Assembly: GCF_002878395.1 (NCBI RefSeq)
Contig: NC_061122.1
Span: 77,763,498 to 77,827,497 of the forward strand
Source: Capsicum annuum
Lineage: Eukaryota > Streptophyta > Magnoliopsida > Solanales > Solanaceae
Direction of reading: 5' to 3'
Length of the DNA stretch: 64,000 nucleotides
Below the pieces are notes generated by a model. The model was given only the letters and a program-made list of their open reading frames with translations, searched no databases and was not told the origin of the DNA. This document shows positions 12,382 to 24,323 of the stretch, piece after piece (position 1 is the first letter of the stretch; each line of letters opens with the position of its first letter). The position numbers and the translations under genes are program-made.

Positions 12382-12664
12382 ACTTACCTAGGTCAACATA
12401 TGAACCGCATGTACCACATGTGGTCCATTTGTGACTAAGGTAAGTACTAGAATTGAAGATTCAAAGAGTGAAAGGGCTGAAAAAACTTTCGGCACTTACC
12501 TATGTCTACTTGAGGGCCGCATGTAGCACATGCGGACCGCATGTGGGTAACGTAAGTGCCAGAATTCCAAAGTCCAGAGAGCAAATAGCGCAGGAAATTT
12601 TTTGGCACTTACCCATGTCTACATGTGCCCGCTGGCAGGCCGCACGTAGACATAGATAAGTAAC
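12382..12664 (+). repeat. 112-113 bp tandem repeat with CCGCATGT palindromes
   Basis: Units start with ACTTACC at 12382, 12494 and 12607; the third is partial. Unit two carries CCGCATGTAGCACATGCGG, 8-base perfect arms around a 3-base spacer. Unit one has the same palindrome with one C/T difference. Unit two begins TATGTCTAC and unit three ends GTAGACATA, forming a longer inverted pair. Confidence 0.8.
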
Positions 12665-12722
12665 CACCGACCCTTTTTCTGCTTTATCATCTAGGCTTTG
12701 ATTTTTAAGGTTTACTCATGTA

Positions 12723-12735
12723 CTATAAATACCCC
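12723..12735 (+). promoter_or_regulatory. TATA-box candidate of the Athila-like LTR
   Basis: CTATAAATACC lies about 50-60 bases downstream of the tandem repeats and inside the LTR in the sense orientation. Position and sequence fit an RNA polymerase II core promoter at the U3/R border. This is inference from motif only. Confidence 0.5.
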
Positions 12736-13664
12736 TTATATGTTTTGTACTAGAAATTATTGCACTTTTAAGACTTACAAACATATTTTGATTCTAGGAT
12801 CCGAGTTTCATCTTGGAATTCTCTTGTATTGATTTTGGTAGATTAATTCAGTTAAAGTTTTGGGTTTTCAGTTGTGATTATTGTGATTACCTCTTATGCT
12901 TTCAATTATGAATGTTGTTGATTATATCACAAGCATGAGCGGCTAAAACCCTTAGCAAGGGTTGTCGAAACCCTGGCAGATTGATAAAGTAGGGGAAGTG
13001 CAACGTTGTTCTAAACTGATACCATGCATGAATTATATTATCTTTACTTTATTATCTATCTTAGTAGTTGCTAATATTAGGATCCTGCCTAGATTATTGC
13101 TTCTCACTCAAAAGGACGAGAAGTTCTTAGGAAAAGATAAGTAAAACAGTAATTTGAAGTTTAACTGTCGATCTACGCTACTAGGTATCTAAGTAAGATG
13201 GTTATCTTTCATCTAATAACTAGAGACTCAAAAGGTAATAGTTAACTGGGATCTAGGATAAGGTTTAGTAAGTTGACATCCTAAGACTCAAAAGGTAAAG
13301 GGTGAAATCTGTCAGCTAGTCCAAAAGATGGTTGGTGGTGCATAACTTATCAGAGTTTGTATTCAAGGTATCGGGTTGATTCAATAAATCACGATAATCA
13401 TATGGAGTTGAAAAGTCAAGGGGACAGAATCCTAGTGTTCATCAACAATTGATTACAACCAAAGTTGATATTAGCTACATGTTCGATAGTGACACTTTAA
13501 TTCCCCCCATTAACTTTTCTAGTTTGCCCGTTGATTACAGTAGCTGAAAACCGCAACTCCATGTAATCCCATGGGATTTAACCCCAACCTTTGTTGGATT
13601 ACTATATTTAACAGCGACCGCATAATATTCATATTCAAGGTGTAGCTTGGGAATTATCAACATT

Positions 13665-13682
13665 TGGCGCCGTTGTCAGGGA
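13665..13682 (+). other. Primer binding site, tRNA-Asp type
   Basis: TGGCGCCGTTGTCAGGGA matches the 3' end complement of plant tRNA-Asp with one mismatch. tRNA-Asp priming is typical of Athila-type elements. It fixes the LTR right edge and plus orientation. Confidence 0.88.
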
Positions 13683-13743
13683 ATATGATGTTAAGTTGTG
13701 AATCAAGGTTGTTTCAGTTTTTTGGTCTTTTTTTTGTTCTTAG

Positions 13744-15830
13744 TTGGGTATAGCCGGTGCATGCCTAGTACACGGAGTAGAGGCAGGTCCCTTGTTCCCA
13801 GTGAATCCGAATCTAGAAAGGATCCTACAAACTCCTAGTATGATGACGGAGCAAAAAAGAGATGTTATTCCTGAAAGGGTTCGTGATAATGCACACCAGG
13901 CGCCTCCCCCTCCTCCTGAAGGAGTTTGGGACATTGTTGACCAGTACTCAACGGTGCTATTAGCATAAGCTACTAAGAGGATGGAAGAATATGCTTAGCG
14001 GATAGCTCAAGAGGTAGAGTTAGCTGTATAGAGGTAGGAAGCAGATCACCGAGAAGAACTCAATGGAAATCAGAACAAAGTTAGAGGTGGTTGTGGTCAA
14101 GTGATCCTAGTGTACAAATAATTGTATCCATATGAGAATGATAAAGAGGATCTGGATTATGTTAAGCCAACAGAGACTGGAGCCATTCTTCCTCCTGTTT
14201 TACACCAGTCATTAAGTTTGACATAACGAGTTCAATGATTCAGCTCTTAAATTTGAAGGATGTATTTGTGAGTTAGCCTACAGATGGCGCAAACATGCAC
14301 CTTGAAAATTTCATTAGGATCTGCAGTTCTTACTCAAATCAAGGGGTAAATCAAGAGGTGCTTAGACTGAGGTTTTTTTGCTTCTTATTTACAGGGGAAG
14401 CATATTTATGTCTAGGAGAACTACCAAGAGGATCTATCACTACTTGGAATAAGTTGCGTAGGCACTTCTTGAACCGATTCTTTCCTCCATCCAAGAGGTA
14501 GCAAGTTAAGGACGATATTTATAACTTCAGGTAGATGCAGTCAAAATCCATGCATGAGGCTTGGTTTAGGTTCAATAAAAAGCAGAGTATTGTGCCCAAC
14601 CATCAGATTTCAGGGACAAGTTTACTGGAGACATTCTACAGATACTTGACCATCAGTTCCAGAGCCATAGCAGACACCATCTCTAGGGGAGCATTTATAA
14701 GACTATGCTGGGAGGTAGCATCAGCTATGCTAGATCAGATCTTGCTCACTAACCGAGGGTGGCAAACTCAGGATGCTGAGAGGGGTGCTAGAACATATGC
14801 TATTGGTGCCTCCTGTGACTGAAAAGTATCTGATGATTTAGTGGCATAAGAAATTGCACTACTGAGAACTGATCTTGGGTTACTAGAAAACCAATTTGCA
14901 GTAGCAAGTTCCGAGAAAGTAAACGTAGTAGGAGCACAGGGCTCAGCGTCCAAAGCTTATAAGTCAGAATTAGAGGAGGAAGCAAACTATCTAGATCATC
15001 AGTTGGTTGGGTTTTTAGGCCAATGGTAAGGAAACCAAGGTCAAAACTATTATGATAGATACAAAGACCATAGTAGGAAGAGAGATGGTGATTAAAGAAA
15101 GAAGGATGACTACAGAAAGAAAGGAGGTAGGTACATTGCACCTGGCAGATGAGATACAAAATAAAGAATGGAAGAGATATTAACTAAGCTGGTAAAGGGT
15201 CAAGAAAATTAGGAGAATAGCCTTAAAGAAATGAAGGCTAGCATTTCAAGGTTGACCTAGAAGGTTGAATCCCATGCTACTGCTATTAAATAGTTGGAAT
15301 TAAAATTCGAGCAAATGTCGGCAACACTGAACCAGAGGCAGCAAGGTATCCTTCCGAGCAATAACGTCCAAAATCCAAAAAAAAATGGTCATGGTCTTGC
15401 CATTAACACAAGCAGTGGTATGAATACTATGGATCCCCCATTACTTGCTGCAGAAGTGCCAAGTTATTAAGTTTATGATACACCTGAGACACTTATTGTA
15501 AAGTTAGAAAAGCCAACGGAAGGTAATGGTAATGTTGATGAGGCCATAGGTAAGGTTCGGTCATTGAGACAAAAATAAGACAAATTCCAAAACCACCCCA
15601 CCTTTCCTTTAAAGACTGAAGCAAAAGAGAGAGGAAGGAAAGTTCAAGCGATTCATTGAGATATTGAAAAAGTTGAGCATGAACATCCCTCTTCTTGTGG
15701 CGTTGGGGAAGATTCCTAGATATGCTAGGTTTATGAAGCAATAGGTTACAAAGAAGAAAGGAGCTATGATTGAAGATGTTGATGGGTTGCACCACCATAA
15801 TGCAGTCACGACTAGGTCTCTGGCCTAAAT
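13744..15830 (+). pseudogene. Athila-like gag, start of protease region, broken
   Basis: The plus strand encodes a proline-rich N-terminal region (HQAPPPPPEGVWD at about 13890-13930). The gag core follows (14295-14810) with LCLGELPRGSITTW and LNRFFPPSKR, then MHEAWFRF, LLETFYRYL and a RGAFIR segment. That is the classic Retrotrans_gag order of Athila/Tat. Further on, a lysine-rich stretch and KFIEILKKLSMNIPL-like residues (15640-15690) lead into the protease region (DVDGLHHHNAVTTRSL near 15780-15830). Several stops interrupt it (13968, 14502, 14823 and later). The true start is not clear; no good ATG is seen at 13744. Minus-strand ORFs here are shadows. Confidence 0.8.
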
Positions 15831-15843
15831 TAATATCTTATGA

Positions 15844-16368
15844 ACAATACTTTAAATCACATGATTTTACAAAATTAACAATGAGGGAAGAGTAACATGC
15901 CTTAAATACCAAGAAGTACGGAGAGAAATCACCCTTGGAAGCCCCAATTGATTAGTCTCTTGAAAACCCTAATTATTCTTAACCTTGAGGATTAAAGAGT
16001 GTGAGAAGTTATTTTATGTGTTTCTAAGTGCAAATAGTACCCTAAAGAGGTTATAAGACGTGGCTTTCAAGTTGAGAGAAAGGAAAAATATCTAGAATTC
16101 CCTTGAATTAAAAGCTAGAAAAACTTCGTGCTTGGCTATGAATCAATAATTATCTCGTAAACCTTCCTTACGAATCAGGACCACGAGTCTTAACCAAGAC
16201 AATGACCAAGACCCCCATACACCGTCAACCATATAACTCAACCAGATTACATATAACCAGACCTTATGACTCGTAGCATCTAGTCGAAGGCACTATAAAA
16301 CTCAAATAGGTTAGACACTGGAAATCCTATGATTTCACCTAATGACTCATAACATATCTTCACATCCC
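15844..16368 (-). repeat. Probable LTR fragment, minus orientation
   Basis: No coding signal. The composition and elements such as AACCCTAATTATTC followed by GACTCG/CGAGTC-rich sequence resemble the U3/leader half of the minus-strand LTRs nearby (for example 5860-6130). It separates the Athila-like gag from the minus-strand Tekay-like gag. Neither edge is clean, so the exact identity is open. Confidence 0.35.
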
Positions 16369-17451
16369 TTATGAGCCACTCGTACTCAGAGTAGAACAGT
16401 TATGCTGACTCTGAGGACCTAGCTGAGGACAGTCTCTAACTTTGTGGCCTGGCTTGCCATATCTAAAGCAAATACCACTGCCAGCTCTGCAAATACCCTG
16501 ATGGTGCTTGCCATAAGTCTGGCAAAGAGAATAGATGCAGGCACTGCTAACACTGCCCTGAGACTTAGAGCCTAGCACCCTATCTCTGTTATCGTTTCTG
16601 AATCTAGGAGCTAGAGAACTAGCTGAAGAAGGAGCTGGAACTACTGACTTAGGATAAAACTGAAAATGATTTCCTCCTTCTGATTTGGGCTGAGCAAAGT
16701 TGGAACTACCTGTCCTTGATCTCTTATTCTACTTCTCCCTCACCTTAATCTTTTTCTTCTCTATCTGCTGAGCATGAGTCATAAGCCTGGCTATATTTAT
16801 ATCACTATTCAACATCACGGACCTGCACTCATTGACCACACTATCGTCCACCCCAGAGACAAACTTACTCATCTTAGCCCTGCTATCTGCAACCACATGA
16901 GGAGCTTATCTAGCTAATTGAGTAAACTTAAGAAAATATTCTTTCACCGTCATATTGCCTTGCCTAAGGTTGATAAATTCTAATACTTTAGCTTCTCTCA
17001 TCTCTAAGGGAAAGAATTTATCTGAGAAGGCAGTAGCAAACTCCTCCCACTCAATAGGCCCTGCATCTACAGCTCTCTCTAACTTTCATTGTTTGTACCA
17101 AGTGTGAGCAACATCCTGTAACTGATATGCAGCTAGCTCTGCACTCTCACTAGAAGTAACCCCCATGATATCCGTAACCTTCAGAACCTGATCAAGGAAT
17201 TCTTGAGAGTCCTCATCTGTCTTAGACCCAAAAAAGGATGGAGGATTCATTCGGGTAAAGTCCCGAATCCTAGCTATAGCTGAATTGGCCACTGGATTGG
17301 CCGAAATGAAAATTGGTTGTTCATTTTGAGCAGCAACTGACTGAGAAAGAGTAGTGAATGCAGCTCTAAACTCTGCATGAGAAATATGTTCGCCCAAAGG
17401 TTCTTCGGACTGGGGGGCTGACTGATTCGCAGTTCTCTTCTTGGGAGGCAT
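16369..17451 (-). pseudogene. gag of Tekay-like element, nearly full length with a few stops
   Basis: It starts MPPKKRTANQ at 17451, a good ATG after the primer site. About 121 residues are open, including FTRMNPPSFFGSKTDEDSQE, the conserved start of the Retrotrans_gag domain, and end at a stop where a Trp codon of WYKQW is expected. The frame continues with the rest of the gag core (FFPLEMREAK, FTQLAR) and a basic region. A zinc knuckle follows at residues near the C terminus (CFRYGKPGHKVRDCP), where the second Cys is Tyr. Only about three stops break it, all consistent with single transitions. It is the best-preserved gag in the window. The product would be the particle protein binding the element RNA. 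Confidence 0.88.
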
Positions 17452-17652
17452 GTTCTATAAATAGAAGAGAAAGGGATTAAACTGAGAGATTAACTTGAGA
17501 TTATGCTCACTGGCACGACAAGAATACTAAAAAATGGGAAACTATTCCTAAACATCTTATAGCCTCCTGCACATAAATATGGCGCGCAACACACTCATGT
17601 ACAAGACTCTAATAGATGCGGCTTTTAGACTTACTAAGGCTCTATTGAACCT

Positions 17653-17670
17653 TAGGCTCTAATACCAAAT
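17653..17670 (-). other. Primer binding site, tRNA-iMet type
   Basis: The minus strand reads TTTGGTATTAGAGCCTA beside the LTR edge at 17672, one transition from the standard TGGTATCAGAGCC site. Confidence 0.85.
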
Positions 17671-17671
17671 T

Positions 17672-20202
17672 TGTAACGCTCCAAATCTAGTACCCAGAAT
17701 GCTACATGGTGCTCATGACCCTGAAGGACCACAAGCTAACCCATGACTGATATTTTTACCTGTATACTGTATAATATACTGTATAAATATGGAAATAAAG
17801 GCTGAAAGGCCATAAGGTTTAAAGATCTGATAGAACATAACATCTGAAGATATGGTATATCAATACCAAAATAACTAAAATAACTGTCTGAACATGCTAG
17901 TTTGAAAGCCTCTAAACTGTCTGAATAAGAAGTTGATGGGACATGTCCCCAACTAACTCCAACTACTGAAATAAATTAATTAATGAGATCATAAATTAAT
18001 GGTCATGTCCTCGAAGGATGAGGACTCACTACTAACTCTGACTGCTAAGACTGGAATACTTCTGATACTCTGGAGCTCGTGCTTCTGAAACTATGGTATA
18101 AACACCATAGCCCAAATGTGTCAGTACGTTTGAATGTACTGGTATGCATGTGAGGTAGGCTGAATGCAAAGGGTTCACATGCATGAACTATACTAACTAA
18201 CTGGATAACAGAAACGTGAGAATACATGCATAAATACATAGTAACTGTAACTAAGTTCGTGATAACATGATTACTGAGTCTAATTATTAATAACATGAGA
18301 TACTGATAGTTGTATAACTAAAATAACTAATACTGAGCGACTGTATCTGATAGTTTAGGTTCTGATGGAACTAGCTGAGTTTTGTACTATTCTGAGTTGA
18401 TTGTATCTGACAGTCCTGAAATCTGAACAACTATCTGAGTTCTTTTACTGAGACTGAATGACTGTATCTGATAGTCCTTATATGTAATTGAAACTATGGG
18501 AAGTAGTCATCTAACCGACATACCCCAAATAATACAATATAGCTGAGTTGGGGTTCGAACTGTAATCCCAATTGGAAGGGTGTCAATACCGCGCCACTGG
18601 TAAGGACAATCTGTGAGTAACCCTCATATAATAGGTAAATCTAGAGAGAATGATGGGAACCCTCATATAATAGATTAAGCCACCTCATCTAATCTCATAT
18701 AACAGGCTATGATGTCTCAACCTATGCTGGCTACGTAGTTTTGAAATGCAAGAATTGCTTCTAAGAATCACACCCTCATATAACAGGTGGGTTCCCATCC
18801 TTGGGTTTGCTCGGTACTAATTTCTACTCCCATCTGAATAAACACTGAACATGATTAACTGAACTAGCTGGACTAAGTTATCTGAGTTTCATTGACTGAC
18901 GAAATACTACTGAGATTACTGAGTTTTCCTTAGTCATGAGACTGATAGAATTCTATGGATCATGGCTTCACTGAGAGTATCTTGAAAACATGACACTGGT
19001 TCTAGGCACACAGCTAAATTTTTGGGTACAAGTACCCCCAGGACTCGATGAGAAGAAACTGACAAAACATGACTTTCTTGATACATGACCACATTGGCTA
19101 CACATTAATCCATAATTCATTGACTAAGACATTTCATCAAACACTGGATATGCATAAACTTGTACATAAATGGAGATTTCATATTATCATACTAGTATGG
19201 CACTTTTCCTTCACATAGGCATTTAATCGAGCACATAGGGAGCATGCTTTGGTTATACAATCATCAACACATCTAATAATCATGGATACATTAATCAACG
19301 TGTAAATTTAAGGGTTTATCATGATTATTATGAAAATCACCACATCCTAGGGTCAATCATTGGAATATATAATTTCAAAAATAAATCAAAACCCCACAAC
19401 ATCAGGAACATGAATTTCAATTCAATTAAATCATGAACATTCATAAATACACAAACCTTGGATTTTGAAAAGAGATTCTTGAGCTTCATGGGTGAAAGGG
19501 ACCCATGAATCAACACATGACATACCTGGTTTGTGAGTTCCTTGAAGTTCTTGGACTTGAAGAACTTGGAATCTCTTAGTTTCTTGAAGAAGTGTTTGGA
19601 TCTTGTTCTTGGGAGAAAACCCTAATTTGATGTTATAGATGGATAATGAACTTATGAACCTTGATCTGATATTATTAGGTATTAGAAAGTGTGGTAAAGG
19701 CACAAAAACCTTTTTAAAAAATAACTTAAAATAGCAGAACAAAATATGCAACAGTGGGTGCGACGGTCCGTCGCTATGTCGATGGTCAGTCGGTCCTGAT
19801 CATCGCAACTGGGCAGACTAGTGGTTCACTGCCTCTTCTACAATGGCTTGGTGATAGTCCGTCGCTAGCTCGACGATCCGTCAGCTAGAGCCGTTGCTCT
19901 TAGGCAGAATGTGGTCTCACTACGACGGCTTGGATGATAGTCCATCGCTATCTCAATGGTCCATTGGCTCTCACCATCGCACCTGGGCAGTTTTGACTAC
20001 TTTTTGTATTTCGTCCATAACTTTCTGCCCCGATACTAGATTTTGACGAAACGGGTATCGATGGAAAGCTTATTCAATTTTCCACTCAATAAAAAGTGAA
20101 AATATTAAAAATTCCATGTGTATAAAGTGGATTCATCTTTCAAAGTAAGTTTATAATATTCTTGGGACGATTTCAAGCTAGGTAGAAGTACGGGGTATTA
20201 CA
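17672..20202 (-). repeat. 5' LTR of Tekay-like element, 2531 bp
   Basis: Edges are TGTAACGCTCCAAATC at 17672 and CGGGGTATTACA at 20202. It shares its first 80 bases with the LTR at 3496. It contains degenerate copies of the 58 bp repeat motifs (18340-18480). Near its minus-strand beginning, at 19755-19990, lies a GC-richer zone with repeated CGACGGTCCGTCG-like words, shared in style with other U3 regions. Confidence 0.85.
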
Positions 20203-20690
20203 GAAAAATATAAGGGAGATTGTTAGATACATGCCCGAAATGGGGGCAATCCAAATCCATAAAAACTACTAAAGTAAGAGGGGAAAGGGAATATGCTAAT
20301 GTGCACCAAGAGACATATCTGGATGTATCATTATCTATATAGACCTCAAGGTCAGGGCCTTCTTCATCCATACAGCACAAAAAGGAGAACAATTGTACGT
20401 ACTTTAACTCCAGTGAGGGAAGAGGCTTGTTAGGTATTACATACTTGAACATGACCCTAAAGTTCTTCCAAGTCTTGACAAGTATACAATCCTAGGAGAA
20501 CATCTTCTTCTCTTGATCAAGCTCTCTTTGGAGCTCTGCATAATCTTTAGTAGTGCCAAGTGGGGATGATTAACTAAAAGATACTGAACCATGGGAGGAA
20601 AGTGAAACTTATCTAGAAAATCCTCACAGCAGTCTTGCCTTTCTTTATAAAATGCTAAGTCACAAAATAGTAGGGAGGATACTCCCTGCC
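20203..20690 (-). pseudogene. Unrecognised coding-like remnant
   Basis: The minus strand has an 84-residue open stretch at 20198-20452 (PNKPLPSLELKYVQLFSFLC at its start, CPHFGHVSNN near the end). The strand further upstream to about 20640 still reads like protein in shifted frames (KFHFPPMVQYLL-like). I do not recognise the family. It could be part of a retroelement accessory gene or a host gene piece. The stop lies in the LTR edge, so the 3' end was cut off by the LTR insertion at 20202. Low certainty that it was ever a real gene. Confidence 0.25.
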
Positions 20691-20707
20691 TCCCACTATA
20701 GCAAAAG

Positions 20708-20800
20708 GTATCCCACCACCACGGGATAGGTATAACAAGAATATTCCAACTATAGAGGGATCTCTAAAGTGGGATGAGGTTGTTATAACAACCTTCATCA
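20708..20800. repeat. Pair of hairpin-forming palindromes
   Basis: TATCCC and GGGATA flank an 8-base loop (20708-20727). About 50 bases on, GGTTGTTATAACAACC (20778-20793) is a perfect 16-base palindrome, extended by outer arms GGGATGA (20771) and TCATCCC. This may be an LTR edge or part of a small DNA transposon; no matching end was found. Confidence 0.6.
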
Positions 20801-21779
20801 TCCCAAAACTTAATTAATGCATCAATGGAACCCTTTTGCAAAACTTATCTTTTTTTAACTTCTTAAACATAGATCGGGGTTGGGAAAGTGTCATAGGACT
20901 GTTAAATGGTAAAATATAGGTGTTTAAAGCCCTAATCAAGCCTAAATTATCAAGACAACTTTCAAATAATACTTTGCATTCTATCCTTGTTCAAGACTTA
21001 AGTTGGCCATGAACTCCATAAATCTTGCGTGTAGAATGCTATAGGGGTGTTTTAATTGTAAGGGAATCAATTATTCTTCAAAACCTCATTCAAATATAAA
21101 AAATATTTCAATTTCAAAAACCAAACTCCAACCTATATGTTTCATTGATTTCAAGTACCAAAAATAACTATATTATGAGTAAAAGAGTAGGGAGGAAAAG
21201 TTAAAGCAAAATTTACCTTGAATATAATGTTAGATCAAGTTGATTGCAGAAGGGAAGTGAGTTTGTTTTTTTTTTAATTTGGATAAATAAGAAAGGAACC
21301 CATTTGTCACCATTAAATTTGCCCTAGTCCCACTATAGCAGCCTACACCCTAATATTGTGGTGCCACTATAGTAGGAATATTTCTTCCATATTAGGACCC
21401 AATCTATTTCAGGGATGGGAAAATTTATCTCATCAATTTTTTTTAATTATGATATCTAGGCATATTGGCTAAGGACCTATTATGTTTGGTGGTTATTATT
21501 TTCATTCAAAGATGGCCTCGTGTGAATTATGGTTGTGAAAATTAATCTGAGAGAGAAGGTTACATAATTAATACACATGAGTATTAATAACCAGGTGACC
21601 TTTTCATCAAGTTCTAATCCTATCGTGATTTTTTTGGGATGAATGATGGGTAAATTTGTATTTGTAGTAATGACCCACTCCATTGTTACAAAAATCATTG
21701 AGTTCAAAGGATAGTGTATGGGAATTTTTTTATGCATGAAATAGATTCATAACTAGACTTAGTTGAATAGATTTGGAAA
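20801..21779. other. Unclassified AT-rich stretch
   Basis: No convincing coding. It contains repeated CCACTATAG/CTATAGTGG words (around 21330 and 21370, recurring at 21830), typical of LTR U3 regions. It is probably old LTR sequence, but neither edge nor orientation is clear. Confidence 0.3.
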
Positions 21780-23863
21780 TTAAAATTTGTACGGGTACAT
21801 TTTGTTCCCCACTAGTGGGAATTCTCCCGCTATAGTGGCCATGTGGTAGCGGCCTAAATAGTCCCTTATTTTATTTATTTTTCCTTCTCTCTTTAGTAGA
21901 AAAAGAGGATAAGGCTTCATTCTAAAACCTCCTTAGGGTTTCCTTAGAACTCTGGAGCAATAGAAAATAAGGGCTACGCTATGGTGTGGTAAACCCCAAC
22001 ATTTTCTTGCGGATTTCACAATAAAAATCACTAACATTAAGCCAAATATTCAAGTTTTTGCCTCCATAGTAGTTGTTTGTCACCCAGGTGTGCTATGTTT
22101 AATTGAGTAGAAAAGACCTATGTTGGAAACTATATGCATAACACAGATTGATGGGATATTCTCTGTGTAGGCATAGGTTAAGATGGTCATTGTAGTGAAG
22201 CATAGTTAAATTGACAGTGTCGATTTGTTGAATATGAATACTCTATACTTGTTTTAAGAAATTGATTGAGTTTTGGGATATAAATTATAGTTTATGTTTA
22301 AGTTTAGGAGTAACAAAGTATAGATGAGAATTGTTAGGTAAGTATTCCAGATATCGGTGGTCTAAGGTAATGTGCATGTTGTTTAGTTTATATGTTCATG
22401 TTAACTTCCTTTTTGCTTACTTATTGCAATGCATTATGTAAGTTTTGACTTTTTGTATAATGTTACAAGTATTAATGACCTAAAATGAGATTGTGTGAAA
22501 GGGCTTGTTTTACAGTGCAAGTGGTGTTGTGTTATATCATATTATGATTGTTCGTATTGTAATATAGTTGATCTTATGAGATGGACCGGTACAGTTCATC
22601 TTCATAGAATTGGTGGTACTATGGGAGTATAAGGGTAGGGATGTTAGAATAAGGGTGGTCTAACATTATTTTGGTAAAAGGGTGACATACACTAGATATC
22701 TGGGTGATTTGGTACATGAGCTATGCTCGTCCCTTGTAGGTCATGGATAGTGGGCAACCATAATACCCATAGCATGTGTTTACATAATATTAGTGAGTTT
22801 GACAGTTCTATGAGTAGACCTAATTGCATTATTGTTGATATTTTGGTTTCCTTGGGTGAATCGATTAAGTATATTGTTGTTATTTGGATACATGAGTGGT
22901 CAGGTTTTTTGAGATATTTGAATCATGTAAATATTTATTGTTGTTAGTTGAACAAGGAAATTGTGGCAAGGTTAAATTAATTGATATTAGATGTGTAGTT
23001 GTTTGGTTGAGTATTTTTATTTATGCCTTGTTTCTCTAGTTTACTTTACTTAATGGTGTAAGGTAGTTGTGGTTTGAAGATGTAATGTTTGACGTGTTGC
23101 TGAATTACTAATTAAGGGTGAAAATCTGTGCAGTCGTTAAGGGATGCATTGTCCCTGAGTTGTAGGTTTTCCAAAAGCATGATTATTAATGCATCTGACA
23201 TGAATGGTTACTAATGGGGTGGAATTCAATATGGTTATGTGTCATTCAATTCATAATTAAGTAAGTATTAATCACGTAGTTAAAGGAGATGTAATTGTGA
23301 GAGGTGTTGTATTGACTCTAGATTAGTGCAAGTGGGTAGAAGGTAAGTGACAGTCCAACAAAGAGAGCATAAAATCAAAATGGTGAAAACAACAATATGA
23401 GAGTTCAATTTTGTTTACAGTTTTAATTAAGTGCGTGTTTTATTTTGAATATTTATCTTATGTTTATATGATTTAACTTGGGTCTGTCGATGATGCTTAC
23501 CAGTATATGTGGTTGTACTAACATACTCTTGATATAACCTTTCTAGGGTATATTCTAGTTGCATGGTCAGTTTCTTGCTTGATGCAATTAGAGATCTACA
23601 ACAGCTTCTATCTTTTGTGTCTTAAGGTTGAAGCTAAGTCATATGTATTTTGGGTTTTCTTTTAGTACCTCTGGTACCTGTGTAGACAAGGTCTTTGGGG
23701 TGTAGCATTTCCTAATGTATTTGAAGTATTGTAATATATTTGTAATAAATAAAAGGTTTGATGAGTTTCTTTTATGACTTATTATTCATTAAGTGGTAAG
23801 GGTTCTCCTATCTAGATGTACTAGAGTAGGTTCTCACACGATCCGATTAGTTCTGCTGTGACA
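21780..23863 (+). repeat. Probable plus-strand LTR, right edge defined
   Basis: It ends CTGCTGTGACA at 23863, immediately followed by LINE coding sequence. It contains features typical of plus-strand LTRs here: an AGGGTTTCC leader near 21940, and a segment about GTCTGTCGATGATGCTTACC (23485) before the end. The left edge is not identifiable, so the start given is approximate. It is likely a solo LTR or one end of a truncated element inserted in the LINE. Confidence 0.45.
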
Positions 23864-23874
23864 TAATATTTCAA

Positions 23875-24323
23875 AATTTATTAGATGTTCTATTCATGTG
23901 ATAGAGCGTATAGAACATTTATTATTAAGATGTGAAGTTACAACTACTGTATGGAACCATTTTATTAGAGCAGTATGTATTTCTAGCTCTCTGGTACAAT
24001 TGAAGCAATCTATGAGGAAATGGTGGACTAAAGAAGGTAATTCAAGATTAAACATGCAATTCTAGGTTGATCCTATAGTGACTCTATGATTCTTATGGAA
24101 ACATAGAAATACAATTTTACATGGAGGCTCCTATCTATTAGCTGAGTTATATGGGATATTAATGATACTATTATGAAGCTACAAAAATGAGATATGATTG
24201 GGACTTTTGTACCAACATTTGGCCTATGTTTATATGATATATAGAAGGTTACATGGCTACTTATAGCATTATAAGTGTTAGGTGGAGTCCTCCTCTCACT
24301 AGTCATCTAAAATGCAATATATA
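23875..24323 (+). pseudogene. LINE fragment: zinc-finger region (zf-RVT) before RNase H
   Basis: The plus-strand translation with few stops reads IEHLLLRCEVTTTVWNHFIR at 23910-23970, then VQLKQSMRKWWTKEGNSRLN, FLWKHRNTILHGG and, at the end, WSPPLTSHLKCN. This is the zf-RVT block and RNase H lead-in of plant LINE ORF2, which makes the reverse transcriptase for target-primed insertion. The sequence stops at KCN-I where the LTR at 24324 is inserted and resumes at 27477. The upstream reverse transcriptase is not seen because an LTR end abuts at 23863. Confidence 0.8.

Larger units (their letters stand above)
12070..13662 (+). repeat. Athila-like LTR (right edge firm, left edge uncertain)
   Basis: The right edge is GAATTATCAACA at 13662, two bases before a clear tRNA-Asp primer site. 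The left edge is not visible by eye and lies somewhere between about 12070 and 12350. The LTR contains a 112-113 bp tandem repeat with palindromes (12382-12664) and, near 12720, a TATA-like CTATAAATACC that could be the promoter. It has pol on its left and gag on its right in the same orientation. Confidence 0.6.
16369..20202 (-). mobile_element. Truncated Tekay-like element: 5' LTR, primer site, gag
   Basis: Minus-strand order is LTR (20202-17672), primer site (17670-17653), then gag from 17451 to its zinc knuckle near 16450. Protease and everything beyond are missing. It is the same family as the element at 1-6453 (LTR starts alike). With no second LTR, no target duplication can be checked. 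Confidence 0.8.

Noticed and set aside
14768..15809. Minus-strand ORFs of 61-119 residues opposite the Athila-like gag
   Set aside because: The plus strand has clear gag motifs; these are antisense shadows.
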